Counted from the stretch's first letter, positions 11,465 to 22,584 are shown. The stretch: 64,000 nucleotides of DNA from Anniella stebbinsi (GCA_029215795.1 JARDYH010000002.1:44996001-45060000), one strand, 5' to 3'. The notes: generated from the letters alone by a model not told the origin. Numbers and translations: made by a program.

Positions 11465-12203
11465 CAAGACTGGCCCACAACGTTTTGGTGTCTGAGGCAA
11501 AGGTCCAGAGGGCATCCCCAACCCATTCAGTGTACAAAAAGCTGACCTGACTGGCAGCTAGGGATATGAGAATCAGTCAAACTTGAACTCACCAAAGTTC
11601 TCCAAATTCCATCTCAAAGCTCATTCTGACTCGAGTCCTTATCAGATTGCAAGCTTTTCTTTTTTTCTTTTCACATGAAAATCCGTCCATATATATTGGG
11701 TGTATTTTTTCCCAAATGTACATATCAATGGTGCACATCTTTGAAAAATGCACATTCTTCTCCCATTGATTAAAGCATAGTTGTGTGCATTTTTGAAAAG
11801 TATAAAGATTTTTCAAATGCACACATGATGTCAAAGGCATTTTTGGGATCCGCAAAATGTACAGACATTTCCGCAAGTTCGGACATGTACAGACCTTGAT
11901 TGCAGATTGCGTCCACGACCGTGTTTTGTCTGGGAGGTGTGAACTGAGTCAAATCTTGATTTAAAAAATTGAACTGAAACACATTTCTCATATTGTACAT
12001 CTCAACTGGCAGCTGGATCTTATTTGAATACTGATGATGAGACCTCCACTGTACCTGAGAGCAGCAGGCTAGTTTAGGAGTAACAGGGCAGGCCATGTGG
12101 CATGCACAGCTCTGTCCTCCAACACCTTACTGCCAGTGCCTGTCCCCCAACATCTGTCACTGATGCAGCTGCCTCATTCTGCCTAATGGTATGTCCAGCC
12201 CTG
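11465..12203 (-). mobile_element. Old hAT-like repeat split by a MITE
   Basis: The right end (12165-12203), read on the minus strand, is CAGGGCTGGACATACCATTA followed by GGCAGAATGAGGC, matching the left end of the 8495 copy. The left end near 11470 reads outward as a GGCCAGT-type tip. Its middle is interrupted by the 447-bp MITE at 11559-12005, so the continuous element was about 290 bp or longer. Confidence 0.5.
11559..12005. mobile_element. hAT MITE, AAATGTGCA family
   Basis: Flanked by an exact 8-bp duplication CTGGCAGC (11551-11558, 12006-12013). Tips: TAGGGATATGAGAATC on the left; the right end read inward is TTGAGATGTACAATATG. The interior is rich in AAATGTACA and AAAATGCAC words on both strands. 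Full or partial relatives: 36440-36745, 41800-42150, 55155-55593, 59950-60377 and 62395-62750. No protein coding. Confidence 0.8.
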
Positions 12204-13299
12204 GGTAACAAGGAGCAGCCAGCACCACTGAAGGAGATGCTACAGTCCCTGTAGGTGGCACTAGAGCCCCATGTTTTAAAGCCCCTGTAGCAGGTGGGAG
12301 TGGGAGAAGCTGCCATGTAGGACATGTTGCTGAATGAAGGGAGGAAAGAAAACACTTTTCAAACAATTAGTAATCAAAAAATTGTTCCCCAGTTCCTCAA
12401 AGACAGGTACATTGGTCTAATTTGCAACTAAAACTGAATTCCTGTATGCTAATGATAATGAGGAGATAATACAACAAGCAGTTACATTTGCTTTGGAAAT
12501 TGCAAAGCACTGTCAAATGTATTTTGATACTCGTGATTAATTGCCGTCTGGATAAATGAATTTATAAGTGATCTGCTAAATGTACTTTCATAAATGAAAC
12601 TGAATCCAATGTAAACTGAAAACCATCTGTGATCTTCACTGGAATTCTAAAATCTTGACAATTTATTATTGATGTTATTTTCCTGTACTTCTGTCAATTC
12701 CTGTCACAGGCCCATGGCCAGATGAATCAATGGGCTGCCTGAATTATGCTGGGACATGTTGCCACTACACTGGTGGAATGACTGTCAGATACTGTTTCTG
12801 CTCAGCCTAGTATTAGGGATGTCACAGGAGCCTGACTGGGGGTTGGAGTCCAGTGGACTTACCCCCATTTGGCTTCCCAAACCCTGTTTGCCAAGCCACT
12901 GAGCTTATCGGATCCTGTTCGCCAAGCTGCCATTTAATCCACAAGGTTCTGGCAGCTGCCCATTCCTACTTCAAGCTGCCATTTTGAAAAAAAAATGACA
13001 GTTCATTTTATCCCATAAATCTAATGTTACATAAATGGCCATGTTATGGCCACAATTTATGCAGCATTACATTTCTGGAAAACCCTGAGCCCTCATTTTT
13101 ACGCAAATGGCATCTCGTTGATCGAACAAGTTACTGCTGTGCGCTCACTGGACACCCACAGACATTGCGGTGGCTCATCCAGGGAGCTGAACAGGGGCAG
13201 CTGGCCGGCAGGGGTTTGCTGAGTGTCCCACAATGCAGACAGAGTTGAGTCCATCCATACATACATAGAAGGGGAGGCAAAAACACATGACTTGGGCAG
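12204..13299. other. Unassigned; contains a conserved-looking AT-rich block
   Basis: No repeat recognised. The part at 12420-12620 is AT-rich without simple repeats and has an ATGCTAAT (POU-like) and a GATTAATTG (homeodomain-like) motif; see findings. Open frames around 13024-13379 have no motifs. Confidence 0.3.
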
Positions 13300-13400
13300 G
13301 TGGATTCATCAGTTTCACTTTCTCCCACATTCATTTGGTTGTTTTTTTTTAAAAAAAATCTCAAGTTCTTTCTCTCCAAATATGGGGAACTTGGGATGAA
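13300..13400 (-). mobile_element. MITE fragment (same family as 30327-30814)
   Basis: The words 'gattcatcagtttcacttt' and 'aaatctcaagttctttctct' match, on the opposite strand, the 3' part of the element at 30327-30814. Ends not defined. Confidence 0.45.
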
Positions 13401-14023
13401 GTGTTAAATAGCAATGCAATTTAGGCTAGAGAGGCCATGTGTGCAATTGGTCTCTCAAAATTACCCACCCTATATGTTCACTGAGAAATTCATTCATTTA
13501 TATATGAATTTATTACAATTGTATCCTGTCATTTTACCAAAACAAACAAACAAAAGAAAAGGCACTGAAGGTGGATACCCTACCAAATTTCTCCAGGGGG
13601 ACAAAAAAAAAAAACTCCAATGATTTCTCACAGGAAGGGCTCAGCATTTGCAAGGGTTATAGCACAGTTTCCTCCTTTTCCATAAGGCTTGTTGGGAATT
13701 TTTGCCTTTGTTGTTCCAGGCTGGCCCTCCATTTTGCATCCCCTGTAATGCAGGAGTTAGAAAGGCAGTGTTGTGTCTAGCTTCACGGAACAGGTGGACC
13801 TAGTTCCATGCCAAAAACTTTCCTGAACTTTCCCTTCCCCCATAAGAATTTCATTTCTTTTTGCCTCATTCTCAGGGCATTTTATAGTTTATTTTGAATG
13901 AATTTTGATGGTGTTTTTGAGCTTATCTAATCACTGCAAGGTGGCCAAGGGAACTGTATGTGTCTTATATTTCTACTACTACTACTGATCTTAAAAAGCC
14001 CTTTGCGGGGAATTACCTCATTA

Positions 14024-14735
14024 GAGCTAGATCTACACTACTGTTTTATAGCATTATTGAAGTGCATTGATAACTGTTGAGGCACAATCCACATTCCATA
14101 TACCACTTTCATAGGGCTCATCTACATCTATAAGCCTTCCGGGATGTGGGGGGAGGATCTCGGGCTTTCCAGCTCTTGGGATTCTCCCCCAGGATCCAAA
14201 TGCCAGTGTGATGTCCCAGAAGGAAAGAGGATCATCTGGTGCAATGTGTGTGTGTGTGGGGGGGGGGTTAGAAGGAGGAGCCAGTCACACAATTGTGCAG
14301 CCCTGAACCTCGGTAAAAAAGTGAGTAAAAGGGAAAAAAACCAAAAACGTAGCACCGAAAAAGCGCCAGCAGCCATTCTAGGGATGGCAAAACTGCTGCC
14401 CCCCATCCCCAATGGGCACAGAGCCCCCCATGCAGCTCTGTGCCCATTTGCAAAGCCCCACTACTCACAGGGAGGAGTGAGGACCTGGAAGCCCGCTCCA
14501 CACCACCTGCAGTCCTCAGAGTTGTCCCTGGACTCCGGGAAAAACACAGTTGCCATTATCCCGGGGAAAGTGAGTGGTCGTCTCCAATTGACCCCGGGAT
14601 TCCCTGTGCATCATTTGGACACACAGGGAAAACCTCAAGCTGATCCCAGGATAACTGCCTGGTGTATATATGCCCATAGTGTTATATCCTGCTTTTTATT
14701 CCACATTTGAAATGATTTGACACAAGGTGTAGATC
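14024..14735. mobile_element. ATCTACAC MITE with an inner insertion
   Basis: Left tip AGCTAGATCTACACTA, right tip read inward GGGAGATCTACACC. Interior blocks ('ttatagcattattgaagtgc', 'ccatataccactttcatag', 'gttatatcctgctttttat') match the element at 4791-5033. It is broken at 14114 by the insertion described next. The position relative to repeat X indicates insertion after repeat X had dispersed; I could not read a clean duplication. Confidence 0.7.
14115..14674. mobile_element. CpG-rich MITE nested inside another MITE
   Basis: Exact 5-bp duplication CATAG (14110-14114, 14675-14679). Tips GGCTCATCTACATC and, inward from the right, GGCATATATACACC. The 560-bp interior is markedly GC- and CpG-richer than the flanks (ccggga, cgggct, ccccggga) and contains a (GT)n and G-run at 14246-14268. 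The open frame spanning 14144-14710 is an accident of this composition. A similar-tipped GC-rich element is at 46122-46735. Confidence 0.75.
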
Positions 14736-14927
14736 TCCCTGGGCTTTAATTGAAGTGCACAAAGACAAGGAAGTTACGGGATACCCGAGATATGAAATAC
14801 AGGACACTCACACATACTCCTTGGCCATCTCATGAGTAAGGTAAATACAAGAACTCACAAACCCAACCCCTCGAATTTCTCTGAATTTTTCTTTTCTTTC
14901 AGATTGAATGGGAATGATCATGATCAT

Positions 14928-14939
14928 ATACACACACAC

Positions 14940-14980
<41 letters not shown>

Positions 14981-14981
14981 C
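14928..14981. repeat. (CA)n(TA)n compound microsatellite
   Basis: CA run followed by TA run, about 54 bp. Confidence 0.9.
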
Positions 14982-15844
14982 ACATGTATAGTATCTGGCT
15001 TATTTGACATACTGGGGCTTCTGCCAAATCCTATAGCCCCTCAGTCCACAATATTCAAGATTAAGATTTCTCTGTTAAAACTGAATGCCTTTAAAACAAC
15101 AATTTCTAATGTTCCTTCTTTTCCAACTTCTGTGGATTTACTTTGAACAACAAGCCATGCTGAGGTCCTTCTCCTTGAGAGGTCATCTTGAGCTCAGGGA
15201 TCTCACCATAAATGAAATCCATGAAAGCACATTTCTTGTTTGTTTACTTCTCTGTAATATGTGAACCTGGTATGAACCTGCTTTTTTGTTGAAATCCTAG
15301 TAAACCCAGAAGAAATAAATTCAGGGGTTCCTTTAAAAAAATGGATGAAGGAAGTACAGATTTATATTGCTGAGGTACTACTTACTCAATTGTAACAATT
15401 TGAATTAAGAACAAAACAATGAAGAAGACTAAAGAGGTTATCTATGCAAGAAAATATTGACAATTCCATTTAGCTTCCAAAGTGTGGTAAACACAAGGGC
15501 ATGTTATTGTCATTAACACTGGAATTAACTCCACAAGCTGGCAATCTGAAGTCATTTTTTAGGATTATATTACCCCTGAGGTACTTAATTCAAGGTTACT
15601 TGCCTGCCTTTTTATGCTAACAATTGTATATTTTTAAGGGTTAGAAATGCACCTGAGGTGCTTTGAGATAAGAAGAGCTGAAAATGGGGGGAAGAAAACC
15701 CTAAAACTATTTACCACTTCAGAAACAATTACATAGATTTCAAAAGCACATCTGTTTTGTGCAAGCATTGAAAAGACACCAAGTCTGCAGCTTGAATTTT
15801 GCACTACCGTTTATGCACTAAGGACTTTAGGCAAGCCATGCACT
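14982..15844. other. Unassigned sequence
   Basis: No repeat or gene recognised. Confidence 0.35.
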
Positions 15845-15849
15845 CTTAG

Positions 15850-15979
15850 GCCAGATCTACATCAAGCAGGATATGACACTTTGAAAACCGTTTGAAAACT
15901 GTATATGGAGTGTGTCCTGGGCCCCAACAGTTGTCAGTACTGTTATAAACCATTTTTAAAACAGTACTGTAGATCCTTC
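15850..15979. mobile_element. 130-bp ATCTACA MITE, 5-bp duplication
   Basis: Exact CTTAG duplication (15845-15849, 15980-15984). Tips GCCAGATCTACATCAAGC and, from the right, GAAGGATCTACAGTAC. Interior 'gggccccaacagttgtcagt' matches 58630-58655 and 4900-4917, tying it to the same family. Confidence 0.82.
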
Positions 15980-16234
15980 CTTAGCCTCACCCCCCCCCCC
16001 CCGAAATTGCAATCTAAGAATAAGAATAATCCTAACCTACTTTAGAGGGATGTTGTACAGATTACTGAATGATAATATATGTGACACACTTCAAATGTGT
16101 GAAAGTACTATTTAAATATATGACCAATAGGATTCAACAATCTGGCCTAGGATCAAAGAAACATGCAGGAAGCTACCATGGACCCCCTGGACCATCCCCA
16201 TGGGCCACACTATGGGGTGCCATGCAGTCCATGT

Positions 16235-16257
16235 TTTGTTGTTGTTGTTGTTGTTGT
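16235..16257. repeat. (GTT)n microsatellite
   Basis: Seven to eight GTT units. Confidence 0.8.
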
Positions 16258-16417
16258 AATGTTCGGCGACAATCTGCTTCATAGTGTTAAAAGAGGTAAA
16301 TTTAACTTGCTCTCAAACCAGTGTTGTACAGAACATTTTGGGTTGTTGTAATTGTTTTTCCAAATTTTCAGCATTACTTGGGGGGGGAATGAAAACCACC
16401 ATGAAAGAGGTTGGGGA

Positions 16418-17045
16418 GGTCAGAATTTGAGTAACTCTCTCCTTGGGAAAGAGGACAGGATTTCCACTTACCTTTTTAAGTGTAGGTGGTGGCTGAGGAT
16501 CTTCTTTCTATTTTTTTGCTTACTTTATTGGTCATATTTAAATAACACTTTCACATTTGCAGCTACCCAGGACTCTTTAGAAAGAGGTTTCTCCAGCCCA
16601 GGAGCTCTTTCTGAGCTCCCAGGAGACCACATGACCTCAACTTCTCCTATAGGCATTCAGGAAGGGCTCCAGGGTTAAAGATTTAGAAGAGTTATCTTCT
16701 TTCTTGGAGCAACATAGAGCATTCAAGATAAGAGGTGTTTTTTTTTCTTTCTAAAGTTCCCAAAGTCCTGTTTGTTCTTGTTTGCAACAGCCTGGGACTC
16801 TTTGCAAACCTTCTGCAAACCTGGAGTTCTTCCTGAATGCCTATAGGAGAGGTAGGAGTCACATGGTTTCATGGGCGTTCAAGACGTTTTGCTGGGCTGG
16901 AGAAGCCTATCTATAAAGAGCTTGGGGACATTTTTCAAGCTAAAAGATGATCCTTCAGCCACCTCCCAAACTTAAAAAGCTATGTGGAAATTCTATCCCC
17001 TGCCCCAAGGAAAAATATCTTTGAAATTCTCCTCCTCCCTGCAAA
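16418..17045. mobile_element. Large foldback (inverted-repeat) element
   Basis: Two arms of about 290 bp are imperfect reverse complements. Left-arm landmarks 'cacttacctttttaagtg', 'ggtggtggctgaggatc', 'ggtttctccagcccag', 'tctcctataggcattcagga' reappear in reverse complement at 16990, 16950, 16900 and 16830. The centre is near 16735-16750 (T-run). Such a structure is typical of foldback transposons or MITEs; I could not define tips or target duplication exactly, and no coding capacity is seen. Confidence 0.75.
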
Positions 17046-18120
17046 AAAGGCAAAAGAAAGAAAAGAAATTCATTTTCACAGGGAGAGAAAACAAGTTCCT
17101 GAACGGAGCAGGGTTCGGCACAGCACTATCTCAAACTTTTAGCATTCCAAACATTGTGACATCATTCTCAGCAGTTTAAACATATCCAAAATACAAATTA
17201 AATATATATTTTAAAGCAAAGTATTAAGTAAATACATATTTTGAAAGGGATTTTTTAAAATGTGAGATGAATGTGAAAACAGGAAAAAAATGAATGAAGG
17301 GTAAAAAGAAAACAAAAGTTCCACTGACTGGAAACACAGGTTTGCCAGCTGTGTATGTCAGAGCTGCATCTCACCATTCCATCACTACACAGACCTGGGA
17401 CTTCAGACGTTTTCTCTCTGTTTCATAACTTTGTCAAGAAGCAGCTAAAATACTGATGTGACCAGCCCTTACACATATGCAGGGTCAATGCAAAATGTCA
17501 CCAATCCGAAGTGATAGCATTTTAATCAATTCTGCTTCTAATGTAGAAATGCCTGTAAAAGAGGAAAATAAAAAGAAGCAGGAAAGGGAAAACACATGCA
17601 TCCTCGACGTATACTAGCAGTAACCCGCAATGATCACATATTACAAATGATATTAGGTAGATAAAGATGGAGGGGGGGAAGGAAGGAAGGAAGGTGCAAA
17701 GCCTCTGATCTTGGAGGTTCTGAATATCCTATGCCCTCCTGGCCTACTGTTGAGGTAATTTTCACCCTTCGATTCTCCTGTTTCATTTTTTCCCTTTAGA
17801 CAGTGCTCCTGGGGGTGGGTACCAATCTGGAGAGGCCATAGGATGCTGTGTATCCTCGCTGCTCCTCTATCATTCCCTTTTTCGCCCACAGAACAAATTT
17901 TCCTCTTCCTGCAGTCACTTTTGTGACCTCAGGAAGCAACCACCATCATAGTATACGGGGGGTGGGGTGTCAGGGATGAGGGAAGGGAATTGAACTCAGA
18001 GTCCCTCTCCCATGGTCATAGGAGTGTCTCCAGCCTTAGAAGGGGGGTTCCACAAAGTCCAAAGATCCCTGGATCCCTGGGGTGCTCACCCAGGAACCCT
18101 AGAGTTGCTCTGTCTTGCTC
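17046..18120. other. Unassigned sequence
   Basis: A short (GGAA)n run lies at 17677-17693. Nothing else recognised; the 78-codon minus frame at 17653-17889 has no motif. Confidence 0.35.
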
Positions 18121-18182
18121 AAATAGTTCCAGCTATTGGGCGGTATAGAAATGCAGTAAATAAATAAATAAATAAATAAATT
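18121..18182 (+). mobile_element. L2 LINE 3'-terminal fragment
   Basis: 'agctattgggcggtatagaa' followed by a (TAAA)n tail: the plus-strand form of the 3' end seen in the L2 copies. Confidence 0.7.
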
Positions 18183-18339
18183 ATGTCTAGCTCAAATTCT
18201 ATGCACATTACCTGGCAATAAATGTCACAGATTTCTTTGGGGGTTATTTATGAGTAGACATGTAAATGTCCTGTAAATTATTTGCCCATTGAAGCGAATA
18301 TTCTTCTAAGCCACCAACTTTACATACTGCTTGTCCAAC

Positions 18340-18708
18340 TAGGGATGGTGAGGATTTCATTTTGGTTCATTTTGATAAGAATTTACTAACATTCACAGTG
18401 TTCTCCATATTAAAAAAAAAAGGAGATTAAAAAAAGGAGGAAGGAGGAAGAATGTTTGATAAACTGAAACCAACCGATTCATCCAACCAGACCCAGGGCT
18501 TTGAGTGCTTAGCTCTTTAAAGTTTGGGTTTGAATCCCTGTGGATTCAACCATTAGGGATGACACCTCTTCTTTTCTGACAGGGTTCTCATCTTGAACTA
18601 CTACATGGCAGGCAAATAAAACAAGGTAATCACCATCCTGGAAATAGCTGTATCTATTGAATTTGGGTTGTACAGATAGGTGAGAATTTTGTTTCTTCTG
18701 TTTCTTTG

Positions 18709-18748
<40 letters not shown>

Positions 18749-18850
18749 CCCAACAGTCACAAAGTTCTTTATATTCAGGGGAGAAAGAACTTGAGATTTT
18801 AAAAATACAAATGCAGAATAAAGTAAAACTGACAAATTCACCTATTCCTA
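18340..18850 (+). mobile_element. TAGGG-tipped MITE with internal (AT)n
   Basis: Left tip TAGGGATGGTGAGGA, right end 'cacctattccta'. The order of blocks ('gataagaatttacta', 'gctttgagtgcttagctc', 'atagctgtatctattgaatt', 'acaaagttctttatattcag') is shared with 30327-30814. A perfect AT run occupies 18713-18744. The 8 bases on each side do not match well, so the duplication has decayed. Confidence 0.65.
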
Positions 18851-19004
18851 TGATCATCAACATAATCAATTTATTTTCAGGAAAATGTTGACACCTCCCA
18901 TCTCTTAAAAATGCATGTATATCATATATCTAGGAATGGACACATCTGTCACTTTCGCTTTTTCCTTAATTTGATTTTCTTTAAAATCTCACATTATGTC
19001 TGTC

Positions 19005-19006
<2 letters not shown>

Positions 19007-19039
<33 letters not shown>

Positions 19040-19502
19040 TACATTTATATACTGCCCCATAGACAAAGCTCTCTGGGTGGTTTACAAAAATTAAAAGATT
19101 GAACATTAAAAAGTCAATATACAAAATTTTAAACCAAACAAACATAAAACAGCTGATATTTAAAACATTTTAAACTTTTAAGCGTGGCCAAAAAAGTCAG
19201 TTAAAACCTCAACTTAAGCTGTTAAAATGCTTGGGAGAAAAGAAAAGTTTTGACCTGGCGCCGAAAAGATAACAGAGTTGGTGCCAGATGGGCCTCATTG
19301 GGGAGATCATTCCATAATTGGGAGGCCACCACAGAGAAGGCCCTCTCCCTTGTTGTCATTCTCCGAGCTTCCCTTAGAGTAGGCACCCGGAGGAGGACCT
19401 TTGATGTTGAGCATAGTGTATGGGTACGTTCATGTCAGGAGAGGCGTTCCATCAGGTATTGTGGTCCCAAGCCGTGTAAGGCTTTATAGGTTAAAACCTA
19501 TA
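19007..19502 (-). mobile_element. L2 LINE 3' end
   Basis: (ATT)n at 19007-19040 is the tail; the body up to 'ggctttataggttaaaacc' aligns base-for-base for long stretches with 5990-6450 of the larger copy, including 'gaaaagttttgacctggcgc' and 'gttgagcatagtgta'. Minus-strand translation gives the terminal WNDLP-like region in broken frames. Confidence 0.85.
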
Positions 19503-19917
19503 AACCTATAGGTTATGTGAATTATGTGAATTTTGGTATGTTCTTATCAAAGAACAAACTAAACAAAATTCTCCAACGCTTTTACTGGCCAACATAATAG
19601 GTATAGGTATTCCTAGCATGGAGGGTACAATGTTGTACCTGCCAGCCATGTAGGTGTTAAAGATGAGGAGCCTATAAGTGAAAAAAAAATTGGTTGGAAC
19701 TCTAATTCAGCATTAGAAACATCATTGAATACTCAGAGATTCAAACCCAGACTTTCAAGAGCTAAGCACTAAATTCCTGAACCTGGATGAATGGATCTAC
19801 CAGTTTCACTTTCTCACACATTTTTTTTTTAATCTCAAATTCTTTTCATCCCATTTGTGGAGTTATATGCAACTTTTGGTAAGTTCCTCTCAAGAAAGGA
19901 ACCGAACCAAATCCCTA
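19503..19917 (-). mobile_element. MITE, same family as 30327-30814, inverted
   Basis: Ends on the right with 'aaatcccta' (inverted TAGGG tip). Blocks 'ctttcaagagctaagcac', 'accagtttcactttctcac' and 'aatctcaaattcttttc' are the reverse complements of blocks in the 18340 and 30327 copies. The left boundary abuts the L2 fragment and is not sharp. Confidence 0.6.
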
Positions 19918-20535
19918 CATATATCATTGCTGCTACAATCAAATTTTGTTTGGCATATATATTCTCTGACAACTTCATGAATATGGAATGAATTCACACA
20001 AGTTTTAATTAACATTAGATGAATTAGTAATGACTGTTCATTCACTATACAGTGTTGGGGAAGTTTTATGAGTGTAAAGAGACAGGAGTGTTACTAGCAG
20101 TTATTTATGTATGTACAGTAATATAGCACAGTTTGCCTATACAGCCAGAGTATATGTTAAACAAAACAAATATTACTTTTGTCAGAACATCTTGGCTACT
20201 TCCTCTTTCTTAGTGCCATACGAGCCCCAATGCTGATCATTGGCTACAGATTTGGTTTTCACAATATAACTGTATATATAAATATTCCATGCCTGGGACT
20301 GCAGGGGTTTACCTACATTATGTTTATGCCCCTCTTATGTTCAGATTATCATGGTGCGTAGGGATTAAATATTCACAGGCCTCCCACCAGCTCAAAAATG
20401 TACCACACAAATTCTAGTTTTTCTATTGTCCTTGTAGTTTTAATATAATTTTTGAAGCCTGTTCTCATCTTGGATTATGTTGTCTTATTTTGCATCTTTC
20501 CCTCTCTACAGAGCTCTCGAGACACATTTGTCATA
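19918..20535. other. Unassigned AT-rich sequence
   Basis: No gene or repeat recognised. Confidence 0.35.
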
Positions 20536-20800
20536 CTGAATTAGGGTTACCATCTTTTTTTTCTGACTGGTTCTTCATCTCTGACAGTTGTATCTCTACT
20601 CTGTTGTATCTCTACTCTGGGAATATATATATATAGAGAGAGAGAGAATTTGGCCAGTGCAAATGGGTAAGAATTTTGTTTGTTCTTTTTTTGATGTGAA
20701 TTTTCCAAAATTCACAGGAGAGAGAAAAGCTGACACATTTGTCCATCCCTTCACAAATATTGTGAACCACTCATCTAGTGCTTGTACATAATGACACTTA
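20536..20800 (+). mobile_element. Decayed MITE fragment (18340 family)
   Basis: 'ggtaagaattttgtttgttc' and 'tttccaaaattcacaggaga' recall the 18340 and 30327 copies; a short TATA/GA repeat sits at 20622-20646. Boundaries uncertain. Confidence 0.4.
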
Positions 20801-21342
20801 TTCAAATACTTTGAATGTCCATTTGATGAGGCATGAACCCACTCCAAAAGAAGCTTATTGACTTTGGTTTCTTTATATTAGACATTTCTAGTGCAGATGC
20901 TCCTTAAATGAATGCCTGCAGTTGCTGATTTTACAACATCTGTCTCTGCCTCACAGCTACCAATACAGATCGTGTAAACTAGCAAGAGCAAGTTATTTCC
21001 TGCCGAGATTGACAGGGGTAATAGCTATTTTCACTTCCTGAGTATTTATGAGAGTGGGGGAATAACCAAGGTGACTATGAATATGAAAGAGTTCTAATTT
21101 CAACCCATGCTGACATTTTACTATTTTTACTAATAAACATCTCAGCCCTGCTGTGGATTTTATCAAGTTACTTAAATAAATACCCCCATCTTTGGATGAG
21201 GGTCCTCATTCTATAACACTTATTTTTAAAGGAATTATGTTTACTTAAATTTCTTTTTGCTTTTACAAAAAAATACTTGCATAATAAAACAAAAAAGGTT
21301 TTGTCAAAATGAAAGACAAAGTGCCGTGTCTATGTAAGTCCA

Positions 21343-21370
21343 GGAAAGAAAGAAAGAAAGAAAGAAAGAG
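21343..21370. repeat. (AAAG)n microsatellite
   Basis: Six AAAG units. Confidence 0.85.
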
Positions 21371-21425
21371 AGTTTGTCATTTTGAGATTATGAGCAGTAA
21401 TATTGAAAGCTAGGTGTCTCTATCC

Positions 21426-21745
21426 TAGGGTGACCAGATAAAATCCAAGTCAGGGCTCATGTAACTTTAACAATTGTAGAGAAAAGGGAATTTCAGCCAG
21501 TGTCATTTGTATGCAATTAGTCCCTGGTGAAATTCCCTCTTCATCACAACTGTTAAAGTTGCAGGGGCCCTGCCTTCTTTTGTATATGGTCACTCTACTA
21601 TAGTGCCTGCAAGTTTAACTGTTGTGATGAAGAGGGAATATCACCAGGAACTAACTTCATACAAATGACACTGGCTGAAATTCCCTTTTCTCTACAACTG
21701 TTAAAGTTACATGAACCCTGACCTGGATTTTATCTGGTCAGCCTA
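21426..21745 (+). mobile_element. 320-bp inverted-dimer hAT MITE, copy 1
   Basis: Exact 8-bp duplication CTCTATCC (21418-21425, 21746-21753). Tips TAGGGTGACCAGATAAAATC and inward from the right TAGGCTGACCAGATAAAATC. The element is two units facing each other: a full 172-bp unit (21426-21597) ending in the internal tip 'tggtcactcta', and a 148-bp second unit (21598-21745) lacking that tip. Arms are near-perfect reverse complements. The second copy at 24477-24796 has the same 320-bp length and the mirrored arrangement, so the dimer moved as one element. No coding. Confidence 0.92.
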
Positions 21746-22584
21746 CTCTATCCATCTTTTTATTCAGTCAATTTATAACTCATCCTTTGATTATAGGAGT
21801 CTCAGGGATGCTTACAATTCAAAACAAACACAATAATATCATAAAAGCACAAACAAACAAAAAATAAAGTCATATATGTTACAGCAAAAGCCACCAAAAG
21901 TCAGTGCTTTATCCCATACTAAATTTCCCATACAAACGTCTAGGTCTATTAACTATCTGAAATTGGATCTAATATTTAAGGAAAGAGCTACAGACATTTT
22001 TGAATTCATGTAGCTTGTTACAGAACATTAAGATAGTGTTGCTGCATCCATTTTGAGATAACTTGTTCATTGAATTAAGGGGAGAGAGAGAGAGACTTTC
22101 ATTTTCTTGGCATTGTATATATAGGCTCCATGATGCTGCTGTATAACTAGGTATAGCTATAATAGCATCCTTTCAGTCTTGTTTGTGTCCTTTCTAATGT
22201 TATCTTCATTAGGGATGCTTGAGGAATTCCATCTTCACAAATTGCTGTACAAAATGCCCTGATCTGCACTTCTTTGGACTCATGTACAGAACTAAACTTA
22301 GCTATTCACTCTATTTTGCACTTCTCTGAATGTTCTGTCTCAGTTCTCAAGACTTTGGATATATCAAAATACACATTTAAATATGTATATTTTGAGGATA
22401 TTTAAAAACAAAAACAGATTAATGAAGAGACAGAATAGGATGTCATAATAGATAAAAATATGTGAAAGTGACGTGAACCAGAAAGAGAGGTCCCCCACCC
22501 GCTCCCTAAGCTGAGAAGATGATTTCCTCTGTGTCCAATTTTTTACTTTATTTCATGGAAAAGCTCACTATAATCCAGATGTTT
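21746..22584. other. Unassigned AT-rich sequence
   Basis: Contains a short (GA)n at 22081-22094; no gene or defined repeat. Confidence 0.35.

Larger units (their letters stand above)
13586..14765 (+). repeat. Dispersed repeat X, copy 1, carrying nested MITEs
   Basis: The blocks 'atttctccagggggacaaaa', 'tccattttgcatcccctg', 'gtgttgtgtctagctt', 'ggtgtttttgagcttatct' and 'ctgggctttaattgaagtg' recur in the same order at 26250-26775. Comparison shows that 14021-14736 is extra in this copy and consists of MITEs. No coding. Family identity unknown to me. Confidence 0.65.

Noticed and set aside
14144..14710. 188-codon open frame
   Set aside because: It lies within nested MITEs, spans their boundary and has no motif; long frames are expected in such GC-rich DNA.
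18713..18744. Perfect AT palindrome as a regulatory site
   Set aside because: It is a simple AT microsatellite inside a MITE.
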